From assembly GCF_032302195.1 (NCBI RefSeq), contig NZ_CP135275.1:682001-746000 (forward strand): a stretch of 64,000 bases of DNA. The letters are read 5' to 3'. The notes beneath the pieces are model-generated. The model was not told where the DNA came from and did not search any database. It saw nothing but the letters and a program-made list of their open reading frames with translations. Origin of the DNA: Paenibacillus sp. MMS20-IR301. GTDB taxonomy: Bacteria > Bacillota > Bacilli > Paenibacillales > Paenibacillaceae. Of the stretch, positions 8,343 through 15,745 are shown one piece after another. Each line of letters opens with the position of its first letter. Position 1 is the stretch's first letter. The position numbers were made by a program, and so were the translations under genes.

Positions 8343-9494
8343 ATGAGTATCGCCAAAAAGTATATTGGATTAGACGTATCCAAAGCCAAAATTGCTGTAG
8401 CCATCGCAGATGAGGGCCGTGGCGAACCCCGCTTTTGGGGGATTATCGAACATACCAAGGAACGCATACTAAAGCTTCTACATCAACTGCAAGGTTCCGG
8501 TGAATCCCGAGTGGAACTGGAAGTCTGCTACGAAGCCGGGCCCACCGGGTACATGCTTCACCGTTGGCTCCTCGAAGCCGGCATTGCCTGTACCGTTGTT
8601 GCTCCTTCTCTTATCCCTCAGCGCGCTGGGGACCGGATTAAAACCGACAAGCGGGATGCGCTTCGCTTGGCTCAACTCTTTCGGGCTGGCGAACTAACGG
8701 GGATCTACATCCCCTCTCCTGAGGAGGAAGCGCTCCGGGATCTCGTTCGAGCCCGCGAGGACGCCAAAGAAGATATGAACCGCCACAAGCAGCGCATGGG
8801 CAAGTTCCTGCTGCGTTTGCAGCTCTTCCCTCCAAGCAAGGTCAAGGCCTGGACCTTCGCCTTTGAAGAGTGGCTGGATACCCTCCGCTTCGAGAGTTCC
8901 TGCCACCGCATAGTCTTCCAGGAATACCGGGAGAGCATTCGAGAAACGGCAGAACGACTTCGGCGTTACGAAAAAGAGATCGAGCGTCTCTCTCACACCC
9001 ATGTGCAGGCGCCACTTATTGAAGCCCTTCAGGCGCTGCGAGGAGTGGCCACACTCACCGCTACCACACTGGTGTCGGAGATGGTCAGTGTGACGCGGTT
9101 TGCCAGCGCCCCCTCGTTCATGAGCTACTGTGGGTTAGTACCCAGTGAACACTCCAGCGGTGTGAGCCGTAGTCAGGGAAAGCTGACCAAGGCAGGCAAT
9201 GCACATTTGCGGCGGGTGCTGGTCGAAGCGGCCCACCATTACCGGCACTCACCGGGCGTACGGCGCAAATTGCGGGAGCGAATCAGCGGACTGCCGCCGG
9301 AGGTGCAGCGAATGGCCTTTGAGGCACAAAATCGACTTCATCGCAAATACATGACGATGCTGGGAAAAGGGAAGCACAAATCGAAAATCGTAGCCGCCAT
9401 TGCCCGGGAGCTTGCCGGCTTTGTATGGGCTATTGCCAGAGTTCTGGAGAAGGGCGACCGAAACCCAGCCACGGATTCTCTAATTGCCGGATAA
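8343..9494 (+). CDS. IS110-family transposase (DEDD/RuvC-like), copy 1
   Basis: A 383-residue RNA-guided recombinase-type transposase. The N-terminal RuvC-like DEDD domain begins YIGLDVSKAKIAVAI, with later acidic motifs in VELEVCYEAGPTG and KTDKRDALRLA. A coiled linker near residues 125-235 and the C-terminal Tnp20 domain (LRGVATLTATTLVSEM, SYCGLVPSEHSSG, KAGNAHLRRVLVEAA) with its conserved Ser follow. ATG 8343 is chosen because AAAGGAG precedes it and the DEDD domain starts there; the frame is open from 8289. The protein should excise and insert the element using the noncoding RNA encoded downstream. It is identical to copy 2. Confidence 0.95.
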   Translation: MSIAKKYIGLDVSKAKIAVAIADEGRGEPRFWGIIEHTKERILKLLHQLQGSGESRVELEVCYEAGPTGYMLHRWLLEAGIACTVVAPSLIPQRAGDRIKTDKRDALRLAQLFRAGELTGIYIPSPEEEALRDLVRAREDAKEDMNRHKQRMGKFLLRLQLFPPSKVKAWTFAFEEWLDTLRFESSCHRIVFQEYRESIRETAERLRRYEKEIERLSHTHVQAPLIEALQALRGVATLTATTLVSEMVSVTRFASAPSFMSYCGLVPSEHSSGVSRSQGKLTKAGNAHLRRVLVEAAHHYRHSPGVRRKLRERISGLPPEVQRMAFEAQNRLHRKYMTMLGKGKHKSKIVAAIARELAGFVWAIARVLEKGDRNPATDSLIAG

Positions 9495-9584
9495 CCCTTG
9501 CCGTACATGGACGACAAGGCCACACGTTACGTTACTGAAAAAAAGTCCCACCCTAAAAGAAAGGAAGTGAAAACCGGGAAGCTA

Positions 9585-9784
9585 GAGCATGACTTACCTT
9601 GGAGGCAAAATCGAGCAAGGTGAAGAGAAACGCCGCGGAAGACCTTTGTGCCCGTTTGCTTGCAAACGACGGACGAAAATAGTTAGCGGCAGGCTCTTCA
9701 GATGGATAGATACCATGTGTAAACCCACGAATATCAGGATGCCAACCAGCGAATGATTTTTGCCTCCAAGTTAAGAACATGCTC
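9585..9784 (+). ncRNA. candidate target-guiding (bridge/seek) RNA of IS copy 1
   Basis: The noncoding region after the transposase gene has a long closing stem: GAGCATGACTTACCTTGG plus AGGCAAAA (9585-9610) pairs with TTTTTGCCTCCAAG and TTAAGAACATGCTC (9757-9784), with a few mismatches. Inside is a hairpin CCGTTTGCTTGCAAACGACGG region (9652-9672). AGACCTT (9640-9646) on its 5' side is complementary to AAGGTCT immediately right of the IS. GAAAATAGTTA (9675-9685) on its 3' side is identical to 8213-8223, the left flank/IS junction. IS110-family elements use such RNAs to choose their target. The RNA itself is inferred, and its true ends are unknown. Confidence 0.65.
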
Positions 9785-9932
9785 CTCCCTATGTGTTGAG
9801 AAGAAAGGTTAAACACTGCGTCAACCCTTTGGGAAAAAGGGAACCTCCTCTAAAAGACGTCAATTGATAGGTTTGTTTAAGTGCGCCAAAAACGGGATTG
9901 CTACTGCGGCGCTTGACTGTTTCGTTCATATC

Positions 9933-9982
9933 AAGGTCTCTGAGGTCCGTTAGCTCCCACAAACAGGCTGTTTGGAGAAAAT
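9933..9982. repeat. 50-bp repeat-array segment between the IS copies
   Basis: Identical to 8169-8218: the body of one forward unit, the 24-bp spacer and the AAAT start of the next unit. Because exactly one repeat period separates the copies, they are not joined as a right-end/left-end circle junction. Confidence 0.8.
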
Positions 9983-10106
9983 AGTTATCATGAACGAAAC
10001 CGACATCACAATTTGTTTATCTCGTAGGTTAAATTGGAAATCCTAAGAGTGAATGGCTCAAAGATCCCAATTCAGAGCTAACAAACAAAAAGGAGTCGGT
10101 TTACTA

Positions 10107-11258
10107 ATGAGTATCGCCAAAAAGTATATTGGATTAGACGTATCCAAAGCCAAAATTGCTGTAGCCATCGCAGATGAGGGCCGTGGCGAACCCCGCTTTT
10201 GGGGGATTATTGAACATACCAAGGAACGCATACTAAAGCTTCTACATCAACTGCAAGGTTCCGGTGAATCCCGAGTGGAACTGGAAGTCTGCTACGAAGC
10301 CGGGCCCACCGGGTACATGCTTCACCGTTGGCTCCTCGAAGCCGGCATTGCCTGTACCGTTGTTGCTCCTTCTCTTATCCCTCAGCGCGCTGGGGACCGG
10401 ATTAAAACCGACAAGCGGGATGCGCTTCGCTTGGCTCAACTCTTTCGGGCTGGCGAACTAACGGGGATCTACATCCCCTCTCCTGAGGAGGAAGCGCTCC
10501 GGGATCTCGTTCGAGCCCGCGAGGACGCCAAAGAAGATATGAACCGCCACAAGCAGCGCATGGGCAAGTTCCTGCTGCGTTTGCAGCTCTTCCCTCCAAG
10601 CAAGGTCAAGGCCTGGACCTTCGCCTTTGAAGAGTGGCTGGATACCCTCCGCTTCGAGAGTTCCTGCCACCGCATAGTCTTCCAGGAATACCGGGAGAGC
10701 ATTCGAGAAACGGCAGAACGACTTCGGCGTTACGAAAAAGAGATCGAGCGTCTCTCTCACACCCATGTGCAGGCGCCACTTATTGAAGCCCTTCAGGCGC
10801 TGCGAGGAGTGGCCACACTCACCGCTACCACACTGGTGTCGGAGATGGTCAGTGTGACGCGGTTTGCCAGCGCCCCCTCGTTCATGAGCTACTGTGGGTT
10901 AGTACCCAGTGAACACTCCAGCGGTGTGAGCCGTAGTCAGGGAAAGCTGACCAAGGCAGGCAATGCACATTTGCGGCGGGTGCTGGTCGAAGCGGCCCAC
11001 CATTACCGGCACTCACCGGGCGTACGGCGCAAATTGCGGGAGCGAATCAGCGGACTGCCGCCGGAGGTGCAGCGAATGGCCTTTGAGGCACAAAATCGAC
11101 TTCATCGCAAATACATGACGATGCTGGGAAAAGGGAAGCACAAATCGAAAATCGTAGCCGCCATTGCCCGGGAGCTTGCCGGCTTTGTATGGGCTATTGC
11201 CAGAGTTCTGGAGAAGGGCGACCGAAACCCAGCCACGGATTCTCTAATTGCCGGATAA
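10107..11258 (+). CDS. IS110-family transposase, copy 2
   Basis: Encodes a 383-residue protein identical to that of copy 1; the only nucleotide change in the gene (T10211) is silent. Start ATG 10107 has the same AAAGGAG. Both copies keep the DEDD and C-terminal Tnp20 motifs, so both could be active. Confidence 0.95.
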   Translation: MSIAKKYIGLDVSKAKIAVAIADEGRGEPRFWGIIEHTKERILKLLHQLQGSGESRVELEVCYEAGPTGYMLHRWLLEAGIACTVVAPSLIPQRAGDRIKTDKRDALRLAQLFRAGELTGIYIPSPEEEALRDLVRAREDAKEDMNRHKQRMGKFLLRLQLFPPSKVKAWTFAFEEWLDTLRFESSCHRIVFQEYRESIRETAERLRRYEKEIERLSHTHVQAPLIEALQALRGVATLTATTLVSEMVSVTRFASAPSFMSYCGLVPSEHSSGVSRSQGKLTKAGNAHLRRVLVEAAHHYRHSPGVRRKLRERISGLPPEVQRMAFEAQNRLHRKYMTMLGKGKHKSKIVAAIARELAGFVWAIARVLEKGDRNPATDSLIAG

Positions 11259-11348
11259 CCCTTGCCGTACATGGACGACAAGGCCACACGTTACGTTACT
11301 GAAAAAAAGTCCCACCCTAAAAGAAAGGAAGTGAAAACCGGGAAGCTA

Positions 11349-11548
11349 GAGCATGACTTACCTTGGAGGCAAAATCGAGCAAGGTGAAGAGAAACGCCGC
11401 GGAAGACCTTTGTGCCCGTTTGCTTGCAAACGACGGACGAAAATAGTTAGCGGCAGGCTCTTCAGATGGATAGATACCATGTGTAAACCCACGAATATCA
11501 GGATGCCAACCAGCGAATGATTTTTGCCTCCAAGTTAAGAACATGCTC
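11349..11548 (+). ncRNA. candidate target-guiding RNA of IS copy 2
   Basis: Exact second copy of the 9585-9784 segment, with the same closing stem (11349-11374 with 11521-11548) and the same internal guide-like segments (AGACCTT at 11404-11410, GAAAATAGTTA at 11439-11449). Confidence 0.6.
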
Positions 11549-11741
11549 CTCCCTATGTGTTGAGAAGAAAGGTTAAACACTGCGTCAACCCTTTGGGAAA
11601 AAGGGAACCTCCTCTAAAAGACGTCAATTGATAGGTTTGTTTAAGTGCGCCAAAAACGGGATTGCTACTGCGGCGCTTGACTGTTTCGTTCATATCAAGG
11701 TCTCTACGGTCCGCATGGAACAGAAGGTATGTACAGAGAGC

Positions 11742-11822
11742 CAGAATGCTGGATTCAGAGTACAGAATGCTGGATTCAGAGTACAGAGTGCAGAGTGCAG
11801 GATTCAGAGTGCAGATGCAGGA
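11742..11822. repeat. short tandem repeats, ~21-bp unit, degenerating
   Basis: CCAGAATGCTGGATTCAGAG-type units follow one another: GGATTCAGAGTACAGAATGCT occurs nearly twice, then shorter versions CAGAGTGCAGAGTGCAGGATT follow. The remaining bases of 11259-12027 outside the IS, this repeat and the promoter below hold no recognisable gene. Confidence 0.7.
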
Positions 11823-11901
11823 TATAGGTAGCAGGTGGCACGCGCAACCTGCTTCTCAGCCGTAGCATCATGCAGCAACATGTGCATCCACTGAATGAAG
11901 A

Positions 11902-11964
11902 TGATAATCATTATCACTAGGAGGTGTATTTTACTATAATAGAGAGGAACCGCAGAGTTGTCAA
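11902..11964 (-). promoter_or_regulatory. sigma-A promoter with a Fur box, reading towards the IS pair and the siderophore lipoprotein
   Basis: On the minus strand TTGACA (complement of 11959-11964) and TATTAT (complement of 11936-11941) are exactly 17 bp apart. TGATAATCATTATCA (11902-11916), a perfect palindrome and strong Fur-box match, lies just downstream where it would block transcription. No gene with a start lies between here and the IS, so the likely client is the lipoprotein gene at 7936. Confidence 0.75.
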
Positions 11965-12027
11965 TCCGCAGATATACTCTTTCAAGCTAAACTCCCCCGA
12001 GCAAAGGCAAACTATCAGCAGCAACGC

Positions 12028-12065
12028 AAAAGAAGCCCGCACCAATGGGAAGGTGCAGACTTCTT
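12028..12065 (-). terminator. terminator of the YesN-like regulator gene
   Basis: A stem of about 13 bp formed by AAAGAAG/GCACC and GGTGC/CTTCTT with a short loop; on the minus strand the stem is followed by TTTT. It ends the two-component operon. Confidence 0.8.
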
Positions 12066-12078
12066 GCCAGCAGAGCAG

Positions 12079-13689
12079 CTACAGCACGGAATGGGATTGC
12101 TGATCCTTCTTGTATTCATTCGGCGGAAGGCCGACCTCCTGCTTGAACAGCTTGGAGAAATAAGAGTAGTTGGTGTAGCCGACTTTATCGGCAATAGTAT
12201 AGACGGAGTGCTGGGTCGTCTCGAGCAGATGCTTCGCGGCGGCAATCCGCACCTTAATGATATAGCTGCCCAGAGAGATGCCGGTCTCCTTCTTGAACAG
12301 CCGGGCAAGATAATCCGGGTTCAGATAGACAATCTCCGCCAGGTCGTTCCGGGTCAGATCATCACCGTAATGGCTGTGGATATACTGCTTAATCTCCTCG
12401 GCAACTGATGTAGGCTGGGCGGTGAAATCCCGGTATTTCATCGCTGTACTGACCAGATAGTTCAGGTATTCCTCCATGTCCTCGATCGAAGCCAGGGAAT
12501 GGAGCAGCAGCTGATCATGGGTTGTGCCGGAATACAGCTTGTGCACCTGAATCCCTTTCATCTTAAGGAAAGAGTAAACAAGCTGCACAATATCAAGCCG
12601 GAACAGGCTGAGCACTGAGGTATCAAGCGCCCGGCCCCTCAGCATCCCGCGCAGATAAGCGGTCACCGCGTCAAGAAAGGCGGTCAGATTATTCTGGCTC
12701 AGCAGCTCCTCCAGGTGGGCCAGATCCGGCGGAAGATACGCTGCTTTGTTGTGCTGCAGATGCGTCTCCACCAGGAAAGTGTGGTTTCTGCTGCGCGTAA
12801 TCTCCTCAATCATCAGAAGCGAGGACTTGAATATCCGGCCGACATCGCTGAGTGCACCGGATAAGCCGATGGTGCAGCAGGCGTCACATTTGAGATACGG
12901 ATTGGCCTTTTGAATAAACGAATTGCATAGCTCCTCCAGCAGGGGAAGCTCGGGGGTCCGGTTCCATTTCAGAACGGCGATCCAGTACGATTCCTTATAC
13001 TCCAGAATACTCTCAATCGAGAAGCACGGGCTCTTGAACAGCTCATACAGCACATTCAGCAGGGCGAAATCAAACAGATATTTCTCCTCCTTGCCCATGC
13101 TGCCGCCCTGCGGGAACAGGTTGAAGAGCACCGGCTGGATCAGATCATCCATCTGATAGGAGAGATTCTGTTCCTCCATTGCCAGATGTATCGCGGCGGG
13201 CCGGATCTGGAAGGCTGTGCTGTCATTCACCAGCTTGCGCCAGAAATGCTCCTGGATTTTGGCCTGATTTTTCTGCCAGAATTGGCCCTCCTGGATCGCT
13301 TTCTCGTTGTGCTGCTGCTCCTTCGACCGTGTAATCGCTTTCTGGATAATGAGCATCAGCTTGTCGAATTCGATCGGCTTGAGGAAATACTCGAAGCTCT
13401 GCAGCTCAATCGCCTTCTGCGCATAGTTGAAATCGGCATAGTTGGTGAGCAGAATCGTCTGAACCGGGTAATTCCGCTCTCTGATCCATGCCAGAAGTTC
13501 CAGCCCGCTGCCCTGCGGCATCTCGATATCGGAGATCAGAATCTGCACAGAATGCTGCTCCAGAATGTCTTTGGCCTGGGAGATACTGTTCGCGGTGAAG
13601 ACATGTCCGATCCCGAGCGCCGTCCAGTCAATCCGCTTCTGCAGCGCAGCAATTACATAGTAGTCATCATCAACCAGCAAAATATTCAT
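12079..13689 (-). CDS. YesN-type response regulator with AraC DNA-binding domain
   Basis: A 536-residue cytoplasmic regulator. An N-terminal receiver has acidic residues Asp7-9 and phospho-acceptor Asp54 (LISDIEMPQG), with Thr/Lys switch residues in ILLTNYADF and FLKPI. A middle region of about 300 residues is without a clear motif. Two AraC helix-turn-helix motifs end it (DLAEIVYLNPDYLARLFKKE and IADKVGYTNYSYFSKLFK). ATG 13689 is chosen because the receiver starts there and the codon overlaps the kinase stop as ATGA, implying translational coupling. Its partner is the kinase at 13686. It very likely activates the sugar operon that starts divergently at 15746. Confidence 0.93.
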   Translation of the reverse strand: MNILLVDDDYYVIAALQKRIDWTALGIGHVFTANSISQAKDILEQHSVQILISDIEMPQGSGLELLAWIRERNYPVQTILLTNYADFNYAQKAIELQSFEYFLKPIEFDKLMLIIQKAITRSKEQQHNEKAIQEGQFWQKNQAKIQEHFWRKLVNDSTAFQIRPAAIHLAMEEQNLSYQMDDLIQPVLFNLFPQGGSMGKEEKYLFDFALLNVLYELFKSPCFSIESILEYKESYWIAVLKWNRTPELPLLEELCNSFIQKANPYLKCDACCTIGLSGALSDVGRIFKSSLLMIEEITRSRNHTFLVETHLQHNKAAYLPPDLAHLEELLSQNNLTAFLDAVTAYLRGMLRGRALDTSVLSLFRLDIVQLVYSFLKMKGIQVHKLYSGTTHDQLLLHSLASIEDMEEYLNYLVSTAMKYRDFTAQPTSVAEEIKQYIHSHYGDDLTRNDLAEIVYLNPDYLARLFKKETGISLGSYIIKVRIAAAKHLLETTQHSVYTIADKVGYTNYSYFSKLFKQEVGLPPNEYKKDQQSHSVL

Positions 13690-15425
13690 CGCATCTGCCC
13701 ACTTTCTGTTAAGGGTACGGGGAATTCCGGGAGACACAGGGTGATGCAGGCGCCGCCCTCTGCAGCGTTGGAGAAGCTGACGGCAGCCCGCCGCAGGTAG
13801 AGATATTCCAGCCTTTTCAGCGTGTTCATAATACCGATATGTGTACCCTTGGACTGATCAAGCGGCTCGCCCTGATTCAGCTTATCCAGCACTTCGTAAG
13901 GGAAACCGGGACCGGTGTCGGAAATCTCAATGACGTTCATCACTTCACCTTCCATAATACGGCGGTTCACGGTAAGCCTGATCCGGATCTCATCTGTTCT
14001 GGAAACGGCATATTTGACGGAATTCTCGATGAAGGTCTGCAGCACCAGCGGCGGAATCATCATGTCCCGGGTCAGCGCATCCTGCTCAATCTCATAGACA
14101 AATGCATCACGGTACCGGCTCTTCTGAATATCGAGATAGATCCGTACATGCTCGATTTCACCGGCAAGCAGCACAAAGTCCTCACTGCCCTGGAAAATAT
14201 ACCGGAAATACTTCGAGGTGGACATGGCCATCTGCTCAATCTCCTCGTACATTTGAATCTGTGCCATACTATATATGCTGGTCAGGCAGTTCAGGAAGAA
14301 ATGCGGCTTGATCTGCTGCTTCATGAAATCCAGCTGAATACTCTGCTTCTCCAGCTCCTGCTCGTACATGGCGATTTTGATATTGCGGATCTGGTCGACC
14401 AGATCCTTGAACTGTGCATTAGCCTGCTCCAGCTCGATGATCTTGCTGCTCTTGAAATCGGCCGGCTGGCCGTCCTCACTGAGATGGGCCAGATTCTCCG
14501 AGAAGCTCTGAATCGGTCCCAGTATCCTGCGGTTGAAGAACAGCATCACTGCGCAGAGCGTAGAGGTTACGATGAAGAAGAGCAGCATGATGAGCAGCTG
14601 GGCGATCATAATTTTCTCAAAGGCACCGAACTTGATGACCATCTTGGCGCTTAAGCCTGTATCCGAGAACTCATTAGTAATGGTTGTGCGTGACTGGAAG
14701 AGCTTCTGCAGCCCTGATTCCTTCTGCAGCGGTTTGCCGCTGTTGGAGACCAGAGTAGAGATGTCCTTTCCTGTCTCGTCGATCAGTGAGGCATAGCCGT
14801 TCGCACCCAGGTTGATCTGGCGGAGCGGAGTGATCAGATTGTCGGCAGAGATCATTCCGATCAGGTAACGGTTGTAGTAGGGAACAATATTAATGATATA
14901 ATATTTGCCGTTCACGAGAACCGGTGTCCAGCGGGAGTAGAACTTCTCGTACACCTTTTTATCATCAATAAAGGAGATAATCTGCTCCCTCAGCTCGCGG
15001 TAGTCTGAATAGTCGATGCTGATCGGCGCGCAATTCAGGAAGAAGGACTGGTTCCTCAGATAAAAAAAGAAGTTGAACTCCTGCCCGTAATTCCGCTGCA
15101 GCTCCGAGAAACGCTTGAACAGATCTTCGTTGGAGTTCAGAAATTCCTTGCTGCTGAGCTCGTGGGCATTCATCATATTAAGGCTGTCATCGTTCGCCAG
15201 TGTCCAGCCCATATAATGGTTAATGTAAGCGAAATCATGATTAATCCGGTTAATATACAGATCGGCGGTGTCCTGCAAATACCGGGTGGACTGCTGCTTG
15301 ACGATGGAAACAGAAGTAACACTGATGACAAGATCGAGAATAAGCACGGTAAAGGAAATCAGTATCGTGAGTTTAACATAATGGCGGATCGGGTAGGGCT
15401 TATGCCCCGCTGTGTTTTTAATCAT
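13686..15425 (-). CDS. YesM-type sensor histidine kinase
   Basis: A 579-residue membrane sensor. Helix 1 is at about 18-40, an extracellular dCACHE-like sensor at about 41-270, helix 2 at about 273-297, HAMP at about 298-350, then the His-kinase core with phospho-acceptor His375 in QIKPHFFLNCL. The ATPase N-box Asn468 is in FIENSVKYAV and the G-box at DTGPGFPY (503-510). It passes phosphate to the 13689 regulator. Such pairs usually sense extracellular sugars, sometimes with the cognate binding protein, which here is encoded divergently at 15746. ATG 15425 has only a weak, distant ribosome site, but helix 1 begins soon after it. Confidence 0.93.
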   Translation of the reverse strand: MIKNTAGHKPYPIRHYVKLTILISFTVLILDLVISVTSVSIVKQQSTRYLQDTADLYINRINHDFAYINHYMGWTLANDDSLNMMNAHELSSKEFLNSNEDLFKRFSELQRNYGQEFNFFFYLRNQSFFLNCAPISIDYSDYRELREQIISFIDDKKVYEKFYSRWTPVLVNGKYYIINIVPYYNRYLIGMISADNLITPLRQINLGANGYASLIDETGKDISTLVSNSGKPLQKESGLQKLFQSRTTITNEFSDTGLSAKMVIKFGAFEKIMIAQLLIMLLFFIVTSTLCAVMLFFNRRILGPIQSFSENLAHLSEDGQPADFKSSKIIELEQANAQFKDLVDQIRNIKIAMYEQELEKQSIQLDFMKQQIKPHFFLNCLTSIYSMAQIQMYEEIEQMAMSTSKYFRYIFQGSEDFVLLAGEIEHVRIYLDIQKSRYRDAFVYEIEQDALTRDMMIPPLVLQTFIENSVKYAVSRTDEIRIRLTVNRRIMEGEVMNVIEISDTGPGFPYEVLDKLNQGEPLDQSKGTHIGIMNTLKRLEYLYLRRAAVSFSNAAEGGACITLCLPEFPVPLTESGQMR

Positions 15426-15745
15426 GGTAGTCAGGCGTTATCCTTTCCTGCATGTCCGTGCCGGACGAACATCTGCGGGTAAATTAGTGACTCTGTAATT
15501 ATAAAACCTTAAGCCTGAAATTACATGGGGAATTCCCGGCTTGACGCCTACAAGTCCGGATACAGCATGGAAAAGTCTGAATAGCGTTATGAAACCGGCT
15601 AAGATCAGGCTGCTGGCCCCCCTAAATATTGTAAGCGGATGCAGAGGTCCGAATAACAGCCCCTAATGGTCCGGAAAAGTCAGAGGCAGGCAAGTATCAT
15701 TAGGGATGTCAAAAGGATTAAATATACCGAAACGGGGGATTATCA
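15426..15745. promoter_or_regulatory. divergent control region between kinase and sugar operon
   Basis: 320 bp without a gene. A TATAAT lies on the minus strand near 15499-15504 for the kinase. An 8-bp inverted repeat (CCCTAATG 15661-15668 with CATTAGGG 15698-15705) precedes the binding-protein gene and could be a regulator site or leader hairpin. Exact start sites are not determinable. Confidence 0.4.

Larger units (their letters stand above)
8219..9932 (+). mobile_element. IS110-family (IS1111-like) insertion sequence, copy 1
   Basis: One transposase gene is flanked by about 124 bp on the left and 438 bp on the right. Subterminal inverted repeats ATGAACGAAAC (8226-8236) and its complement GTTTCGTTCAT (9919-9929) lie 7 bp and 3 bp inside the proposed ends. 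That offset is characteristic of the IS1111 group, which has neither terminal repeats nor a target duplication. Ends are placed at 8219 and 9932 (give or take 2 bp) because this restores an uninterrupted second repeat unit, AAAT|AAGGTCTCT. An alternative is that the 50 bp at 8169-8218 also belongs to the element. Confidence 0.8.
8169..11696. repeat. direct tandem duplication, 2 x 1764 bp
   Basis: 8169-9932 and 9933-11696 are the same 1764-bp sequence. I find only two differences: G8244/A10008 and C8447/T10211. Each unit is 50 bp of repeat-array sequence plus one IS copy. The 9-mer AAGGTCTCT is present at the start of both units and again at 11697-11705, which marks the duplication junctions. 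Confidence 0.9.
9983..11696 (+). mobile_element. IS110-family (IS1111-like) insertion sequence, copy 2
   Basis: Same structure as copy 1, with inverted repeats at 9990-10000 and 11683-11693. It differs from copy 1 at 10211, inside the transposase gene (silent), and at 10008, in the left noncoding part. It abuts the remainder of the second repeat unit, AAGGTCTCTACGGTCCGC, at 11697. Confidence 0.8.

Noticed and set aside
9553..9816. 87-codon minus-strand frame in the IS 3' noncoding region (also at 11317-11580)
   Set aside because: It covers the inverted-repeat RNA candidate, has no ribosome site of note and resembles no protein; RNA structure explains the region better.
9913..9941. TTGACT near the IS right end as the -35 of a promoter formed at the IS/IS junction
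   Set aside because: No acceptable -10 lies 16-18 bp downstream (GTCTCT), and the copies are separated by 50 bp rather than joined end to end.
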